NCBI RefSeq assembly: GCF_030814955.1
Contig: NZ_JAUSWB010000007.1
Span: forward strand, 1 to 64,000
Length of the DNA stretch: 64,000 nucleotides
Direction of reading: 5' to 3'
Source: Planomicrobium stackebrandtii
GTDB lineage: Bacteria > Bacillota > Bacilli > Bacillales_A > Planococcaceae
Below, in pieces: positions 48,270-57,194 of the stretch. Position numbers and translations under genes: made by a program. Within the stretch, counting starts at the first letter, position 1, and each line of letters starts with the position of its first letter. A model generated the notes under the pieces. It saw nothing but the letters and a program-made list of their open reading frames with translations. It searched no databases and was not told the DNA's origin.

Positions 48270-48374
48270 CGTTCTGCAAACAACATGGTGTATTCCGCAA
48301 ACAAACGATGATATCCCGCAAACAAATTAGGTTATCCCGCAAACAAACTAGATTATTCCGCAAACAAAAGCTCT
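48270..48374. repeat. 21-bp minisatellite, five units
   Basis: The motif TAT(T/C)CCGCAAACAAA starts at 48291, 48312, 48333 and 48354, with a decayed copy at 48270, an exact 21-bp period. About 14-15 bases are conserved and 6-7 vary. On the minus strand it reads as a heptapeptide repeat, but with no ribosome site. It lies between pilO and the prepilin peptidase gene. Confidence 0.9.
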
Positions 48375-48470
48375 GTTAATCGCTTTTCGCCTGCGAAAAA
48401 CATCCATCTGAAGTGATTTCTTCAACTTCACTACTGGTTAACTAAAAAAACTAAAGCAAAGAGGGTTTCT

Positions 48471-49226
48471 ATGGTACTGACTTATTCTATCTTCTTCTCG
48501 CTGTTTGGACTGGTGTTCGGTTCATTCTTCAATGTGGTCGGTTTGCGTGTGCCGAAAAAACAATCGATCGCTTACCCGCCATCGCATTGCACAAACTGCC
48601 AACGGCGCTTGACGGCACTTGATCTGGTCCCGGTGTTTTCGTATTTATTCTTAAAAGGCCAGTGCCGGACTTGCGGCTCGAAAATCCATTGGGTCTATCC
48701 GCTGATGGAGGCCGTCACCGCAATTTTATTCGTGGCGTCGTATTTGATGTTCGGATTTACGCCGGAGCTGATTGTGGCGATCTTGTTCGTCTCGCTGCTG
48801 GTCATCATCACGGTGTCGGACATCGCCTACATGCTGATACCCGACAAAGTGCTCCTGCCGTTTGCGGTAGTGCTGCTCGGCTTGCGCTTTGTGATTCCAC
48901 TTGAACCGTGGTGGGACAGCCTGCTCGGCGCTGCGGTCGGATTTTTGCTGTTGTTCCTGATTGCTGTCGTTTCCAAAGGCGGCATGGGGGGCGGCGACAT
49001 CAAGCTGTTCTTTGTGATTGGGCTGGTGCTCGGGACAGTCGGTACGTTCATGACCCTGTTCTTCGCATCGTTCATCGGGGCGATCGTCGGCATCATCCAG
49101 CTGCGCGTCACGAAAAAAGGGCGCAAGACACCAATTCCGTTTGGTCCATCAATTGCGGCAGCTGCCGTCATCGTCTATTTTTGGGGCGATGGCATGCTCG
49201 CATGGTATATGAATTTTCTGGGGTGA
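48471..49226 (+). CDS. comC: Prepilin leader peptidase / N-methyltransferase
   Basis: A 251-aa polytopic aspartic peptidase that cleaves and methylates prepilins. An N-terminal domain of about 90 residues carries two zinc CxxC pairs (CTNC, CRTC) and the SFFNVVGLRVPKK region. The catalytic aspartates are in TVSDIAYMLIPD and GGGDIKLFF. Its position before maf and radC matches B. subtilis comC, so this locus is the ancestral one. It should also serve the pilus genes upstream (equivalent to pilD). Confidence 0.95.
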   Translation: MVLTYSIFFSLFGLVFGSFFNVVGLRVPKKQSIAYPPSHCTNCQRRLTALDLVPVFSYLFLKGQCRTCGSKIHWVYPLMEAVTAILFVASYLMFGFTPELIVAILFVSLLVIITVSDIAYMLIPDKVLLPFAVVLLGLRFVIPLEPWWDSLLGAAVGFLLLFLIAVVSKGGMGGGDIKLFFVIGLVLGTVGTFMTLFFASFIGAIVGIIQLRVTKKGRKTPIPFGPSIAAAAVIVYFWGDGMLAWYMNFLG

Positions 49227-49395
49227 AGCTGAGGCTTCATCTTTTTTATTGAAAGTTGCAGCTGTTTTTCGGAACAACAACTCAAACTTTGTAAATTAGA
49301 ATTTAAAATAGCTCTGCGCAGCGCTTTGTACAAATCAAATCATCCAAATCTCATTTTTAGATCCCGCAATCCATGCAAAATTCATTTTTTGCTGT

Positions 49396-49425
49396 TTGTT
49401 TCAGCGTTTCTCCAAATGGTATGAT
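49396..49425 (+). promoter_or_regulatory. Candidate promoter of maf
   Basis: TTGTTT, an 18-base spacer and TATGAT preceded by TGG. The leader would be only about 20 bases. The rest of 49227-49450 holds nothing recognisable. Confidence 0.35.
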
Positions 49426-49450
49426 TCTTGAAAAAGGAGAGATACCATAA

Positions 49451-50059
49451 ATGAAATTCAAATCCGATTTCCCCATTGTTTTAGCTTCACAGTCGCCGCG
49501 CCGCCAGGAACTGCTTGGCATGCTGGGCGTTGATTTTTTAGTCGTCCCTAGCACGAAAGATGAACCCGATCCATTCCAATTCCAAACAGCACTAGGTTAT
49601 GTGCTGGCATGCGCAGCACAAAAAGCGCAGGAAGTGGCACAAACTCACAAAGAGGCTGTCGTCATCGGCTCTGATACGATCGTTGTTTTGGACGGCGAGA
49701 TTTTACTGAAACCGAAAAGCAAAGAGCAGGCCAAAGATTACCTGCAGAAATTATCAGGCCGCACGCATGAAGTGATTACCGCTGTGACCGTTGTCCAAGG
49801 AGACAGCGAGCTGACGTTCCATGAAGCGGTCCAGGTGACGTTCTACGAATTGCCGGAAGCATGGATCGATCTTTACATTGGTACGGACGACCCGTACGAT
49901 AAAGCCGGCGCTTATGGCATCCAGACAGTATCCGGCTTGTTTGTCAAAGAAATTCAAGGCGATTACAACGCTGTGGTTGGTTTGCCGATTGCAGGGCTTA
50001 CGCAAAAATTGGCAGCTGCAGGATTTATTTTCTTGGAAGGGAGCGGTGTTCGATGCTGA
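49451..50059 (+). CDS. maf: Maf-family nucleotide pyrophosphatase
   Basis: A 202-aa house-cleaning enzyme that hydrolyses dTTP/UTP or modified pyrimidine nucleotides; Maf overproduction blocks septation in B. subtilis. Motifs are LASQSPRRQELL (substrate-binding SxxRR), VIGSDTIVVLDGEIL (catalytic Asp) and DPYDKAGAYGIQ. The ribosome site is AAAGGAGAG. It overlaps radC by seven bases. Confidence 0.95.
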   Translation: MKFKSDFPIVLASQSPRRQELLGMLGVDFLVVPSTKDEPDPFQFQTALGYVLACAAQKAQEVAQTHKEAVVIGSDTIVVLDGEILLKPKSKEQAKDYLQKLSGRTHEVITAVTVVQGDSELTFHEAVQVTFYELPEAWIDLYIGTDDPYDKAGAYGIQTVSGLFVKEIQGDYNAVVGLPIAGLTQKLAAAGFIFLEGSGVRC

Positions 50060-50745
50060 ACGAAGCGCCGTTGATGATCCGCGACGTCCATATTGCCGAC
50101 AGGCCCCGTGAGCGCTTGGTCAATCAGGGGGCGGCAGCTTTGTCCAACCAGGAGCTGATCGCGATTCTTTTGCGGACCGGAAGCCGGCAGGAGTCGGTGC
50201 TGCATTTGGCCAACCGCGTCCTGACGCATTTCGAGCAAATCCAGGAAATGAAAAACGCCACCATTGAAGAGATGGTGGCGATCAATGGCATTGGCCAGGC
50301 GAAAGCGGTGCAGCTGCTTGCCGCCGTCGAACTAGGCCGGCGCTTGTCTTCGAAACAGACCGATACAAAGTTCACCATCCGTTCCCCGAAAGATGCGGCT
50401 TCTTATTTAATGGCGGACATGACCTCTCTCAAGCAAGAGCATTTCGTCGTGTTGTTTCTCAATATCAAAAACCAGGTCATGCACCGGCAAACCATTTTTG
50501 TCGGCAGCCTGAATGCCTCCATCGTCCATCCACGCGAGATTTTTCGTGAAGCCGTTCGCCGTTCCTCGGCTTCAATCGTCTGCGCTCATAACCACCCCTC
50601 CGGAAATCCGGCACCATCGCCGGAAGACATTGACGTCACCAAACGGCTTGTTGAAGCAGGCAGCATCATCGGCATCGAGCTGCTTGACCACGTCATCATT
50701 GGAGACCACCAATTCATTTCGTTGAAAGAAAAGGGGTTCATGTAG
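50053..50745 (+). CDS. radC: RadC / JAB-MPN domain protein
   Basis: A 230-aa protein. A helix-hairpin-helix lies near 60-85 (MVAINGIGQAKAVQLLAAVE). A metalloprotease-like MPN domain follows, with the zinc site HNHPSGNPAPSPEDID. The molecular role of RadC is still unclear; the old DNA-repair label is doubtful. It lies between maf and mreB as in B. subtilis. Confidence 0.93.
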   Translation: MLNEAPLMIRDVHIADRPRERLVNQGAAALSNQELIAILLRTGSRQESVLHLANRVLTHFEQIQEMKNATIEEMVAINGIGQAKAVQLLAAVELGRRLSSKQTDTKFTIRSPKDAASYLMADMTSLKQEHFVVLFLNIKNQVMHRQTIFVGSLNASIVHPREIFREAVRRSSASIVCAHNHPSGNPAPSPEDIDVTKRLVEAGSIIGIELLDHVIIGDHQFISLKEKGFM

Positions 50746-50748
50746 CAC

Positions 50749-50777
50749 TGTTTATTTTTTTTCTTTTCGTCTATAAT
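50749..50777 (+). promoter_or_regulatory. Candidate promoter of mreB
   Basis: TATAAT at 50772-50777 is ideal; the -35 TGTTTA at 17 bases is poor. It lies 62 bases before the mreB start. Confidence 0.45.
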
Positions 50778-50839
50778 GATTAGTATTGTGTCAACGCAAT
50801 TGCCGAAATACCGGCTTGTTATAGAAAGGAAGAAACCCT

Positions 50840-51868
50840 GTGTTTGGATTTGGTTCAAAAGATGTTGGAATTGATTTAGGTACTGCAAATACATTGGTGT
50901 ATATCAAAGGCAAAGGAATCGTTCTTCGCGAGCCTTCCGTTGTCGTTAAAAATAAAAAAACCGGCGAAATCGTGGCAGTCGGCAGCCAAGCCAAAAACAT
51001 GATGGGGCGCACAGCAAATTCCATCACGGCAATCCGCCCGATGCGCGACGGCGTCATCGCCGATTACGATACGACCTTGACGATGATCAAGCATTATTTA
51101 GTTGAAGCGTCTAAAGCGGCCGGCAGCAAATGGAAAAGCGGAACGGTGATGATTTGTGTTCCTTACGGCATTACCTCTGTCGAGCGGCGTGCTGTTTTGA
51201 ACGCTGCCCGGGGAGCCGGAGCGACCGAGGCATTCACAATCGAAGAGCCTTTCGCAGCGGCAATCGGAGCAGATTTGCCGGTATGGGAACCTATGGGCAG
51301 TATGGTCGTCGATATTGGAGGCGGAACGACTGAAGTAGCGGTCATTTCACTTGGCGGCATCGTTTCAAGCGAGTCGATTCGCGTTGCGGGTGATGCACTG
51401 GATATGGAAATTACTCAGTATATCCGCAAAACCTACAATGTGCTGATTGGTGAGCGGACAGCCGAAGCCTTGAAACTCGGCATCGGTTCTGCGCGCATCA
51501 TGGAACCTTCTGAACGGGGCGTGACCATGGAAATCCGTGGGCGCGACCTGTTGACAGGATTCCCGAAAACACTGGAAGTCACTTCCGAGGAAATTGCGGA
51601 AGCCTTCAGCGAATCGGTCGCCGCTATCGTAGCTGGCATCAAAGTGACGCTGGAACAGACGCCGCCTGAGTTGAGCGCGGATGTTATGGAAAACGGCATC
51701 GTGTTGACTGGCGGAGGCGCTTTACTGAAAAACCTCGACCGCGTCATTTCAGCCGAAACGTCCATGCCGGTGTTTATCGCCGATAATCCATTGGACTGTG
51801 TTGCACTCGGCACAGGCAAAGCTTTGGAAAACATGGACCAATTCCGCCGCCAACTATCAATCAAATAA
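50840..51868 (+). CDS. mreB: Rod shape-determining protein MreB
   Basis: Bacterial actin that organises lateral wall synthesis. The protein is 342 aa from a GTG start ([19 protein letters not shown]), with GAAAGGAAG upstream. Actin-fold ATP sites are [22 protein letters not shown] and [11 protein letters not shown]. An N-terminal amphipathic stretch (MFGFGSK) suits membrane binding. First gene of mreBCD-minCD, suggesting that the cell is rod-shaped or at least keeps elongation genes. Confidence 0.97.
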   Translation: MFGFGSKDVGIDLGTANTLVYIKGKGIVLREPSVVVKNKKTGEIVAVGSQAKNMMGRTANSITAIRPMRDGVIADYDTTLTMIKHYLVEASKAAGSKWKSGTVMICVPYGITSVERRAVLNAARGAGATEAFTIEEPFAAAIGADLPVWEPMGSMVVDIGGGTTEVAVISLGGIVSSESIRVAGDALDMEITQYIRKTYNVLIGERTAEALKLGIGSARIMEPSERGVTMEIRGRDLLTGFPKTLEVTSEEIAEAFSESVAAIVAGIKVTLEQTPPELSADVMENGIVLTGGGALLKNLDRVISAETSMPVFIADNPLDCVALGTGKALENMDQFRRQLSIK

Positions 51869-51881
51869 GGAGGATGGCGAT

Positions 51882-52766
51882 ATGCCACAGCTTTTAACGA
51901 ACAAGCGGCTGATTTTGCTGCTGTTGGGAGTCATCCTGCTCGTAGCACTAATCTCTTTTTCGCTCCGTGACCGCAGCAATGTATCGCTGCCGGAACAAAT
52001 CATAAAAGATGCTGTTGGAGCCGGGCAGTCGGTATTTTCACGCCCTGCTCATTTTGTCACTGGAATTTTTGATAATGTCGATTCATTGTTGAATACATTT
52101 GAAGAAAACCAGCATCTGAAAACGCGCTTAGAAGAATTTGCAAGCGTGCAGGCAGAAGTTAAAGACTTGCGTTCTGAAAACGAAGAATTAAATCAAATCG
52201 TTGGAAAAGAAGAAGACTTGCGGGATTACAACCCCATTCAGGCAACCGTCATCGCACGGAATCCGGATCAATGGGAAGAAAAAATCATTTTGAACCGCGG
52301 TTCCAACCAGGGAGTGGCGGAAAACATGGCGGTCATGACGGCTAGCGGCCTGATCGGCAAAGTGACGCTGACGACGCCAACCACTTCTACAGTGGAATTG
52401 ATTTCTACGCTGAACCCGAACTACCGCGTTTCCGCGTTGGTCGTCGGTGGAGATGAAGAGGTGTTCGGCCTGATTGAAGGCTATGACGCTGAGCGCCGTG
52501 AGTTGCTGTTGAAGCGAATTGACGCCGACATCGAACTGAAAGAAGGCGACCAGGTCATATCCAGCGGACTGGGCGGCATTTTTCCAAAAGGCATCTTAAT
52601 CGGCACTATTACGGAAATCACCATTGATGAATTTGGATTGACGCAGCTTGCTTATGTAAAACCTGCGGCTGACTTTTCCTTATTGAATCATGTGATCATT
52701 GCGGACCGTGTAATGCCGGAAGTGGACGGTGAAGACAATGGCGTGACAGGAGACGATGAATCATGA
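51882..52766 (+). CDS. mreC: Rod shape-determining protein MreC
   Basis: A 294-aa bitopic protein with a membrane helix at about 8-27 (RLILLLLGVILLVALISF), a coiled coil (NLKTRLEEF..VKDLRSENEELNQIV), and the two-barrel MreC domain (VIARNPDQWEEKIILNRGSNQGV; GDQVISSGLGGIFPKGILIG). The ATG at 51882 has AAGGAGG upstream; in-frame starts further 5' lie inside mreB. It overlaps mreD by four bases. Confidence 0.96.
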   Translation: MPQLLTNKRLILLLLGVILLVALISFSLRDRSNVSLPEQIIKDAVGAGQSVFSRPAHFVTGIFDNVDSLLNTFEENQHLKTRLEEFASVQAEVKDLRSENEELNQIVGKEEDLRDYNPIQATVIARNPDQWEEKIILNRGSNQGVAENMAVMTASGLIGKVTLTTPTTSTVELISTLNPNYRVSALVVGGDEEVFGLIEGYDAERRELLLKRIDADIELKEGDQVISSGLGGIFPKGILIGTITEITIDEFGLTQLAYVKPAADFSLLNHVIIADRVMPEVDGEDNGVTGDDES

Positions 52767-53293
52767 TCCGCTTCCTGATCCCGTTGATCTGCCTCGTCCT
52801 GTTTTTCATGGAACCGGTTTTCGGCCTTTTTTCACCTTTGAATATTGGCGGAGAATTGAATTACATTGTGCCGCGTTTTCTGATAATGTTCCTGATTTTC
52901 CTGACGCTTTACTATGATCTGAAGCATGCCATGTTTTACGGATTATTTTTCGGGCTCTTGTATGATGTCTTTTACATTGATATTATTGGATTATATTCTT
53001 TTTTGTATCCAGCCATTTGCCTCGTGGCATCGTTTGTCTTCAAGCGGGTTCCGCGGAACCTGCTGACATCGACGCTGCTGACGCTCGCGTTATTGGCAAT
53101 TTTCGAATTTGTGCTGTACCAGTTTTTCCTGTTGATTTCATTGACAGGGATGCCGCTTGGCACATTTTTATCGACAAGGCTTTGGCCGACGATGGTCGCA
53201 AATTCGATTTTTCTGGTGATGCTCGGCTGGGTGTTCAAATCGGTGATGGTCACGCAGCTGTCGGAGCGTGACAATAAGATAGGGTTATATTAA
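52763..53293 (+). CDS. mreD: Rod shape-determining protein MreD
   Basis: A 176-aa membrane protein with about five helices. It starts MIRFLIPLICLVLFFMEPVF and contains the FGLLYDVFYIDIIGLYSFLYP region typical of MreD. It is part of the elongation complex with MreC. Its stop codon overlaps the minC start by one base. Confidence 0.92.
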   Translation: MIRFLIPLICLVLFFMEPVFGLFSPLNIGGELNYIVPRFLIMFLIFLTLYYDLKHAMFYGLFFGLLYDVFYIDIIGLYSFLYPAICLVASFVFKRVPRNLLTSTLLTLALLAIFEFVLYQFFLLISLTGMPLGTFLSTRLWPTMVANSIFLVMLGWVFKSVMVTQLSERDNKIGLY

Positions 53294-53982
53294 TGAAAGC
53301 GCAGGTGACACATTTTTTGAAGAATCTCGTTAATATTAAAGGGAAAAACAAAGGGCTCGTGCTGTATCTAGATGACCAGTGTGCTTACGCTGATCTATTA
53401 ACCGAGTTAAAAGCAAAGGTGTCGGATCCTGCGCTTGACAGTGATACCGAAGTGACGGTGCATCTGAATAAACGCTATTGCACCGATAGCCAGATCCAGG
53501 AATTGAGCGGAGTGGTCCAAACCAATCCTCATTTGAAGGTAGTTGCGACGACGAGCGATATCCTGACAGTCGAAGAAAGCGATCAAATGATCCGTGAACG
53601 CCAGTCGGAAACATATGTCGGCATCGTGCGCTCTGGACAAGTCATCAAAGCTGAAGGCGATTTGGTCGTCATCGGAGACGTCAATCCGAACGGCCGCGTG
53701 GAAGCAGGCGGCAGCGTTTATGTACTGGGCCGGCTAAAAGGCGCGGCGCACGCCGGTACAAAAGGCAATCGCGACGCAGTTATCGCAGCCTCATGGCTGG
53801 AAGCCACGCAATTGAAAATCGACGACGAATTGGAAACGATGACGGACGAATTGTCCAGTTTATCGGAGCAGCCGGAAATGGAATGTGCTTATTTACATAC
53901 AAACGGCACCATCATCATTGACCGTTTGCAGGAATTGCGGTTTATCCGTCCGCAAATTTCAACGTTTAAAGGAGGAAGCTAG
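53293..53982 (+). CDS. minC: Septum site-determining protein MinC
   Basis: A 229-aa inhibitor of FtsZ polymerisation. The variable N-terminal domain (about 1-100) precedes the beta-helical C-terminal domain with RSGQVIKAEGDLVVIGDVNPNGRV and GSVYVLGRLKGAAHAG, which binds MinD. It acts at cell poles with MinD. One-base coupling to mreD. Confidence 0.95.
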   Translation: MKAQVTHFLKNLVNIKGKNKGLVLYLDDQCAYADLLTELKAKVSDPALDSDTEVTVHLNKRYCTDSQIQELSGVVQTNPHLKVVATTSDILTVEESDQMIRERQSETYVGIVRSGQVIKAEGDLVVIGDVNPNGRVEAGGSVYVLGRLKGAAHAGTKGNRDAVIAASWLEATQLKIDDELETMTDELSSLSEQPEMECAYLHTNGTIIIDRLQELRFIRPQISTFKGGS

Positions 53983-53983
53983 T

Positions 53984-54784
53984 GTGGGAGAAGCTATCGT
54001 AATTACATCAGGCAAGGGAGGCGTCGGTAAAACGACGACAACCGCCAACCTCGGCACTGCATTGGCTCTTCAAGGGAAAAAAGTATGCCTGATCGACACC
54101 GACATCGGATTGCGCAACCTCGATGTTATCTTGGGTCTGGAAAATCGCATCATCTATGATTTGATTGATGTATTGGAAGGCCGCTGCAAAGTGCACCAGG
54201 CGCTCGTCAAAGACAAGCGTTTTGAAGACATGCTGTATCTTTTGCCGGCAGCACAGACGGCTGACAAAAACGACGTCAATCCGGAACAGATGAAAGAATT
54301 GGTGACGGAATTGAAGAAAGACTATGATTTCGTCCTCATCGATTGCCCGGCTGGAATTGAGCAAGGCTACAAAAATGCGGTTGTTGGGGCAGACCATGCC
54401 ATCGTCGTAACGACGCCGGAAATATCGGCCGTCCGCGACGCTGACCGCATCATTGGTCTACTTGAGCTGGAAGAGAACATCGATGCACCGCGCTTGATCA
54501 TTAACCGTATCCGTCCGCATTTGATGAAAGCGGGAGAAGCGCTGGACATCAATGAAATTACCACTCACTTATCGATCGATCTGTTGGGCATCATCGCAGA
54601 CGACGAGCGCGTCATCTCGAGCTCGAATAAAGGCGAGCCGATCGTCATGGATCCATCTAACGCCGCTGCACTCGGCTACCGCAACATTGCGCGCCGTCTG
54701 CTCGGAGAATCGGTTCCACTCATGAGCATGGAAAAAGCACCGCCAAGCCTGTTCACAAAAATCAAAGCTGTTTTCACAAAATAA
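53984..54784 (+). CDS. minD: Septum site-determining protein MinD
   Basis: A 266-aa ParA/MinD ATPase. The deviant Walker A is SGKGGVGKTT, Walker B region DFVLIDCPAGIE, and the C-terminal amphipathic membrane helix is SLFTKIKAVFTK. The GTG at 53984 follows the minC stop by one base, with AAAGGAGG eight bases upstream. There is no minE, as usual in Bacillales. In B. subtilis spoIVFA and spoIVFB come next. Here a terminator and a NERD protein do. Confidence 0.97.
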   Translation: MGEAIVITSGKGGVGKTTTTANLGTALALQGKKVCLIDTDIGLRNLDVILGLENRIIYDLIDVLEGRCKVHQALVKDKRFEDMLYLLPAAQTADKNDVNPEQMKELVTELKKDYDFVLIDCPAGIEQGYKNAVVGADHAIVVTTPEISAVRDADRIIGLLELEENIDAPRLIINRIRPHLMKAGEALDINEITTHLSIDLLGIIADDERVISSSNKGEPIVMDPSNAAALGYRNIARRLLGESVPLMSMEKAPPSLFTKIKAVFTK

Positions 54785-54794
54785 GATCATCCGA

Positions 54795-54823
54795 GCCTCC
54801 GCTGTGAAAGCGGGGGCTTTTTT
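54795..54823 (+). terminator. Terminator of mreBCD-minCD
   Basis: GCCTCCGC pairs with GCGGGGGC around TGTGAAA and is followed by TTTTTT. Confidence 0.9.
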
Positions 54824-54844
54824 ATAACTTTGGGGAGGTGTCGA

Positions 54845-55783
54845 ATGAACGATTTTTTATTGGCAGGAATGATTGCGGCAGAACGTCTGCCGGCTGCGCA
54901 CGAATCAAAGACTGCAGTATTGTCAGAACTGAAAAATTCTTTGGCGGGTGCCAGCGGCGAGCAGCGCACGGCTTCATTATTAAAGAGAGAATTGGATTTG
55001 CCCGGTGAAGCGATTTTTCTTAGCGATGTTCATATCCCATACAAAGACGGCGCGGCGCAAATTGATTTGCTGCTGGTTCACAAGGAGTTCGTTTGCGTAT
55101 TGGAAGTGAAGAACATGATTGGGGAATTTTATTTTGACACGGTGAATTTTCAGTTTCACCGTGTTGTCGACGGCCGCAGGGAAGGGATGCGCAATCCGGA
55201 AGCACAGCTTCATCGAGCGGTGCGGGCTGCCAGCGGATTTCTCGGCGTACCGGTGCAAGGTGTGATCGTCCTGGCGAGCCGTTCTGGAAAAGTGGTGGAA
55301 GCACCGAAGCATTATCCGGTCGTGTCGCTCGATTATTTGCCGTTTCATCTGGAGCAATTGGCGAATGGTCTGAAACTTTTTGATACAGCAGCGCTGGCCT
55401 CCAAACTGGAAAACTTGCCAGCGCGAAATTTCAGTCACCACTGGCTCGAGCGCCATAACATCACTTTCGATTCATTGCGGCTCGGTGTGACCTGTCCTAC
55501 TTGCCGTACCTGTTCGCTGGATTGGCAAGAGCGCAAATGGAATTGCGGCGTCTGCGGATTTTATTCGCGGGGTGCGCATGAAGTGACGCTTCAGGAATAT
55601 GCCCTGCTTTTTGGCAGCGAGCTCGATACACGGCTTGCATACCGGTTGCTCGGGGTCAAAAACAAATACGTCCTCTACCGGCTGCTGGAAAAGACGGCGC
55701 CACAAAGTGAAGTGCGTGGAAAGCGGCAGATTGTTGAAAATCGGGAGCTGCTGCGGGACTATTTCGGACGCATTTACCGGTGA
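54845..55783 (+). CDS. NERD-domain protein with C-terminal zinc ribbon
   Basis: A 312-aa protein. The NERD (nuclease-related) domain spans about 35-150, with the restriction-like core AAQIDLLLVHKEFVCVLEVKNM (Asp and ExK). A zinc ribbon follows near 220-245 (CPTCRTC..CGVCGF). The ribosome site is GGGGAGGTG. The function of NERD proteins is not settled; DNA processing is suggested by the fold. It lies exactly where spoIVFA-spoIVFB lie in B. subtilis. A minisatellite begins at its stop codon. Confidence 0.82.
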   Translation: MNDFLLAGMIAAERLPAAHESKTAVLSELKNSLAGASGEQRTASLLKRELDLPGEAIFLSDVHIPYKDGAAQIDLLLVHKEFVCVLEVKNMIGEFYFDTVNFQFHRVVDGRREGMRNPEAQLHRAVRAASGFLGVPVQGVIVLASRSGKVVEAPKHYPVVSLDYLPFHLEQLANGLKLFDTAALASKLENLPARNFSHHWLERHNITFDSLRLGVTCPTCRTCSLDWQERKWNCGVCGFYSRGAHEVTLQEYALLFGSELDTRLAYRLLGVKNKYVLYRLLEKTAPQSEVRGKRQIVENRELLRDYFGRIYR

Positions 55784-55902
55784 CCGCACCTCAAATGGCC
55801 AAGACCGCACCTCATGAGCCAATAAGCGCACCTCAAACACCAAAGACCGCACCTCGCAGGCCCATAACCGCACCTCAATCCGCAACAACCGCACCTCAAC
55901 CC
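55782..55902. repeat. 21-bp minisatellite, six units
   Basis: CCGCACCTCA (with one CG mismatch) recurs with its first C at 55784, 55805, 55826, 55847, 55868 and 55889, an exact 21-bp period. About 11 bases are conserved and 10 vary. The minus strand reads as an EVR-type heptapeptide repeat without a ribosome site. The array runs from the NERD gene stop almost to the rplU promoter. Confidence 0.9.
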
Positions 55903-55954
55903 GATCAATCCACAAACTGCGAATCACCATTTTCCAGAAACCTTACATTGTCTA

Positions 55955-55984
55955 TTGACGCGCCATGTTCTGGCGTGGTATTAT
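55955..55984 (+). promoter_or_regulatory. SigA promoter of rplU, with inverted repeat in the spacer
   Basis: TTGACG, an 18-base spacer and TATTAT preceded by TGG. The spacer contains CGCCA-TGTTC-TGGCG, a perfect inverted repeat that could be an operator or chance. Confidence 0.65.
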
Positions 55985-55989
55985 TCTAA

Positions 55990-56090
55990 TGTTATGTTTG
56001 TAGCGTACCGTGCTACAACCGCTCGAATCAGGTTGCTTTAAGAATTCGCTCCGGCGAGTCACCTGAATAGGCGAGTCTTATTCTAAGAGG
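55990..56090 (+). promoter_or_regulatory. L21 ribosomal protein leader
   Basis: The rplU 5' leader can form TTGTAGC/GCTACAA and then a stem built from CAGGT..ACCTG enclosing CGCTC/GGCGAG. This resembles the L21 leader found before rplU in Bacillales, thought to let L21 or a partner protein limit its own synthesis. Confidence 0.7.
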
Positions 56091-56102
56091 AGGTGCAAGG
56101 AT

Positions 56103-56411
56103 ATGTACGCGATTATTGAAACTGGTGGAAAACAAATCAAAGTTGAAGCAGGCCAAGAGATCTATGTTGAGAAATTGACTGGAGAAGCTGGAGATGTTAT
56201 CACATTTGATAAAGTTCTATTTGTAGGTGGAGACAATACTAAAGTTGGTGTTCCTTTTGTTGAAGGAGCTACTGTTACAGCTAAAGTTGTAAAAAGCGGT
56301 AAACAGAAAAAAATTACTGTCTTCAAATACAAAGCTAAAAAGAACTACCATAAAAAACAAGGTCACCGTCAGCCATACACGAAATTGACTGTCGATGCGA
56401 TCAACCTGTAA
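56103..56411 (+). CDS. rplU: Ribosomal protein bL21
   Basis: A 102-aa protein of the 50S subunit that contacts 23S rRNA. It starts [18 protein letters not shown] and ends with the basic [17 protein letters not shown] block. Ribosome site GAGGAGGTG. Leads the rplU-prp-rpmA operon; its leader is probably regulatory. Confidence 0.98.
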   Translation: MYAIIETGGKQIKVEAGQEIYVEKLTGEAGDVITFDKVLFVGGDNTKVGVPFVEGATVTAKVVKSGKQKKITVFKYKAKKNYHKKQGHRQPYTKLTVDAINL

Positions 56412-56413
56412 GA

Positions 56414-57050
<637 letters not shown>

Positions 57051-57058
57051 TAAAAACG

Positions 57059-57090
57059 AAAAGGGCTGCTTTCGCAGTCCTTTTTCTTTT
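57059..57090 (+). terminator. Terminator of rplU-prp-rpmA
   Basis: AAAAGGGCTGC pairs with GCAGTCCTTTT around a short loop and is followed by T residues. Confidence 0.88.
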
Positions 57091-57194
57091 GAACATAATA
57101 AGCGCGGTTCCCGGTGCGGCTATACGCATTATTTTAGGAGTTTCCTGCTTACTCTTGGTATACTGGAATAAGAAGCTGAACCGGGACGTGACTT

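Noticed and set aside
48181-48363. 60-aa minus-strand frame with a CLRDN heptad repeat
   Set aside because: It arises from the 21-bp minisatellite; no ribosome site and part of a terminator.
48270-48374. CRISPR array
   Set aside because: The unit is 21 bp in total with only 6-7 variable bases, far too short for spacers, and there are no cas genes.
55782-55902. CRISPR array
   Set aside because: The 21-bp units have 10-base variable parts, too short for spacers, and there are no cas genes.
55472-55930. 152-aa minus-strand frame with EVR heptads
   Set aside because: The heptads come from a 21-bp minisatellite and the remainder is antisense to the NERD gene; no ribosome site.
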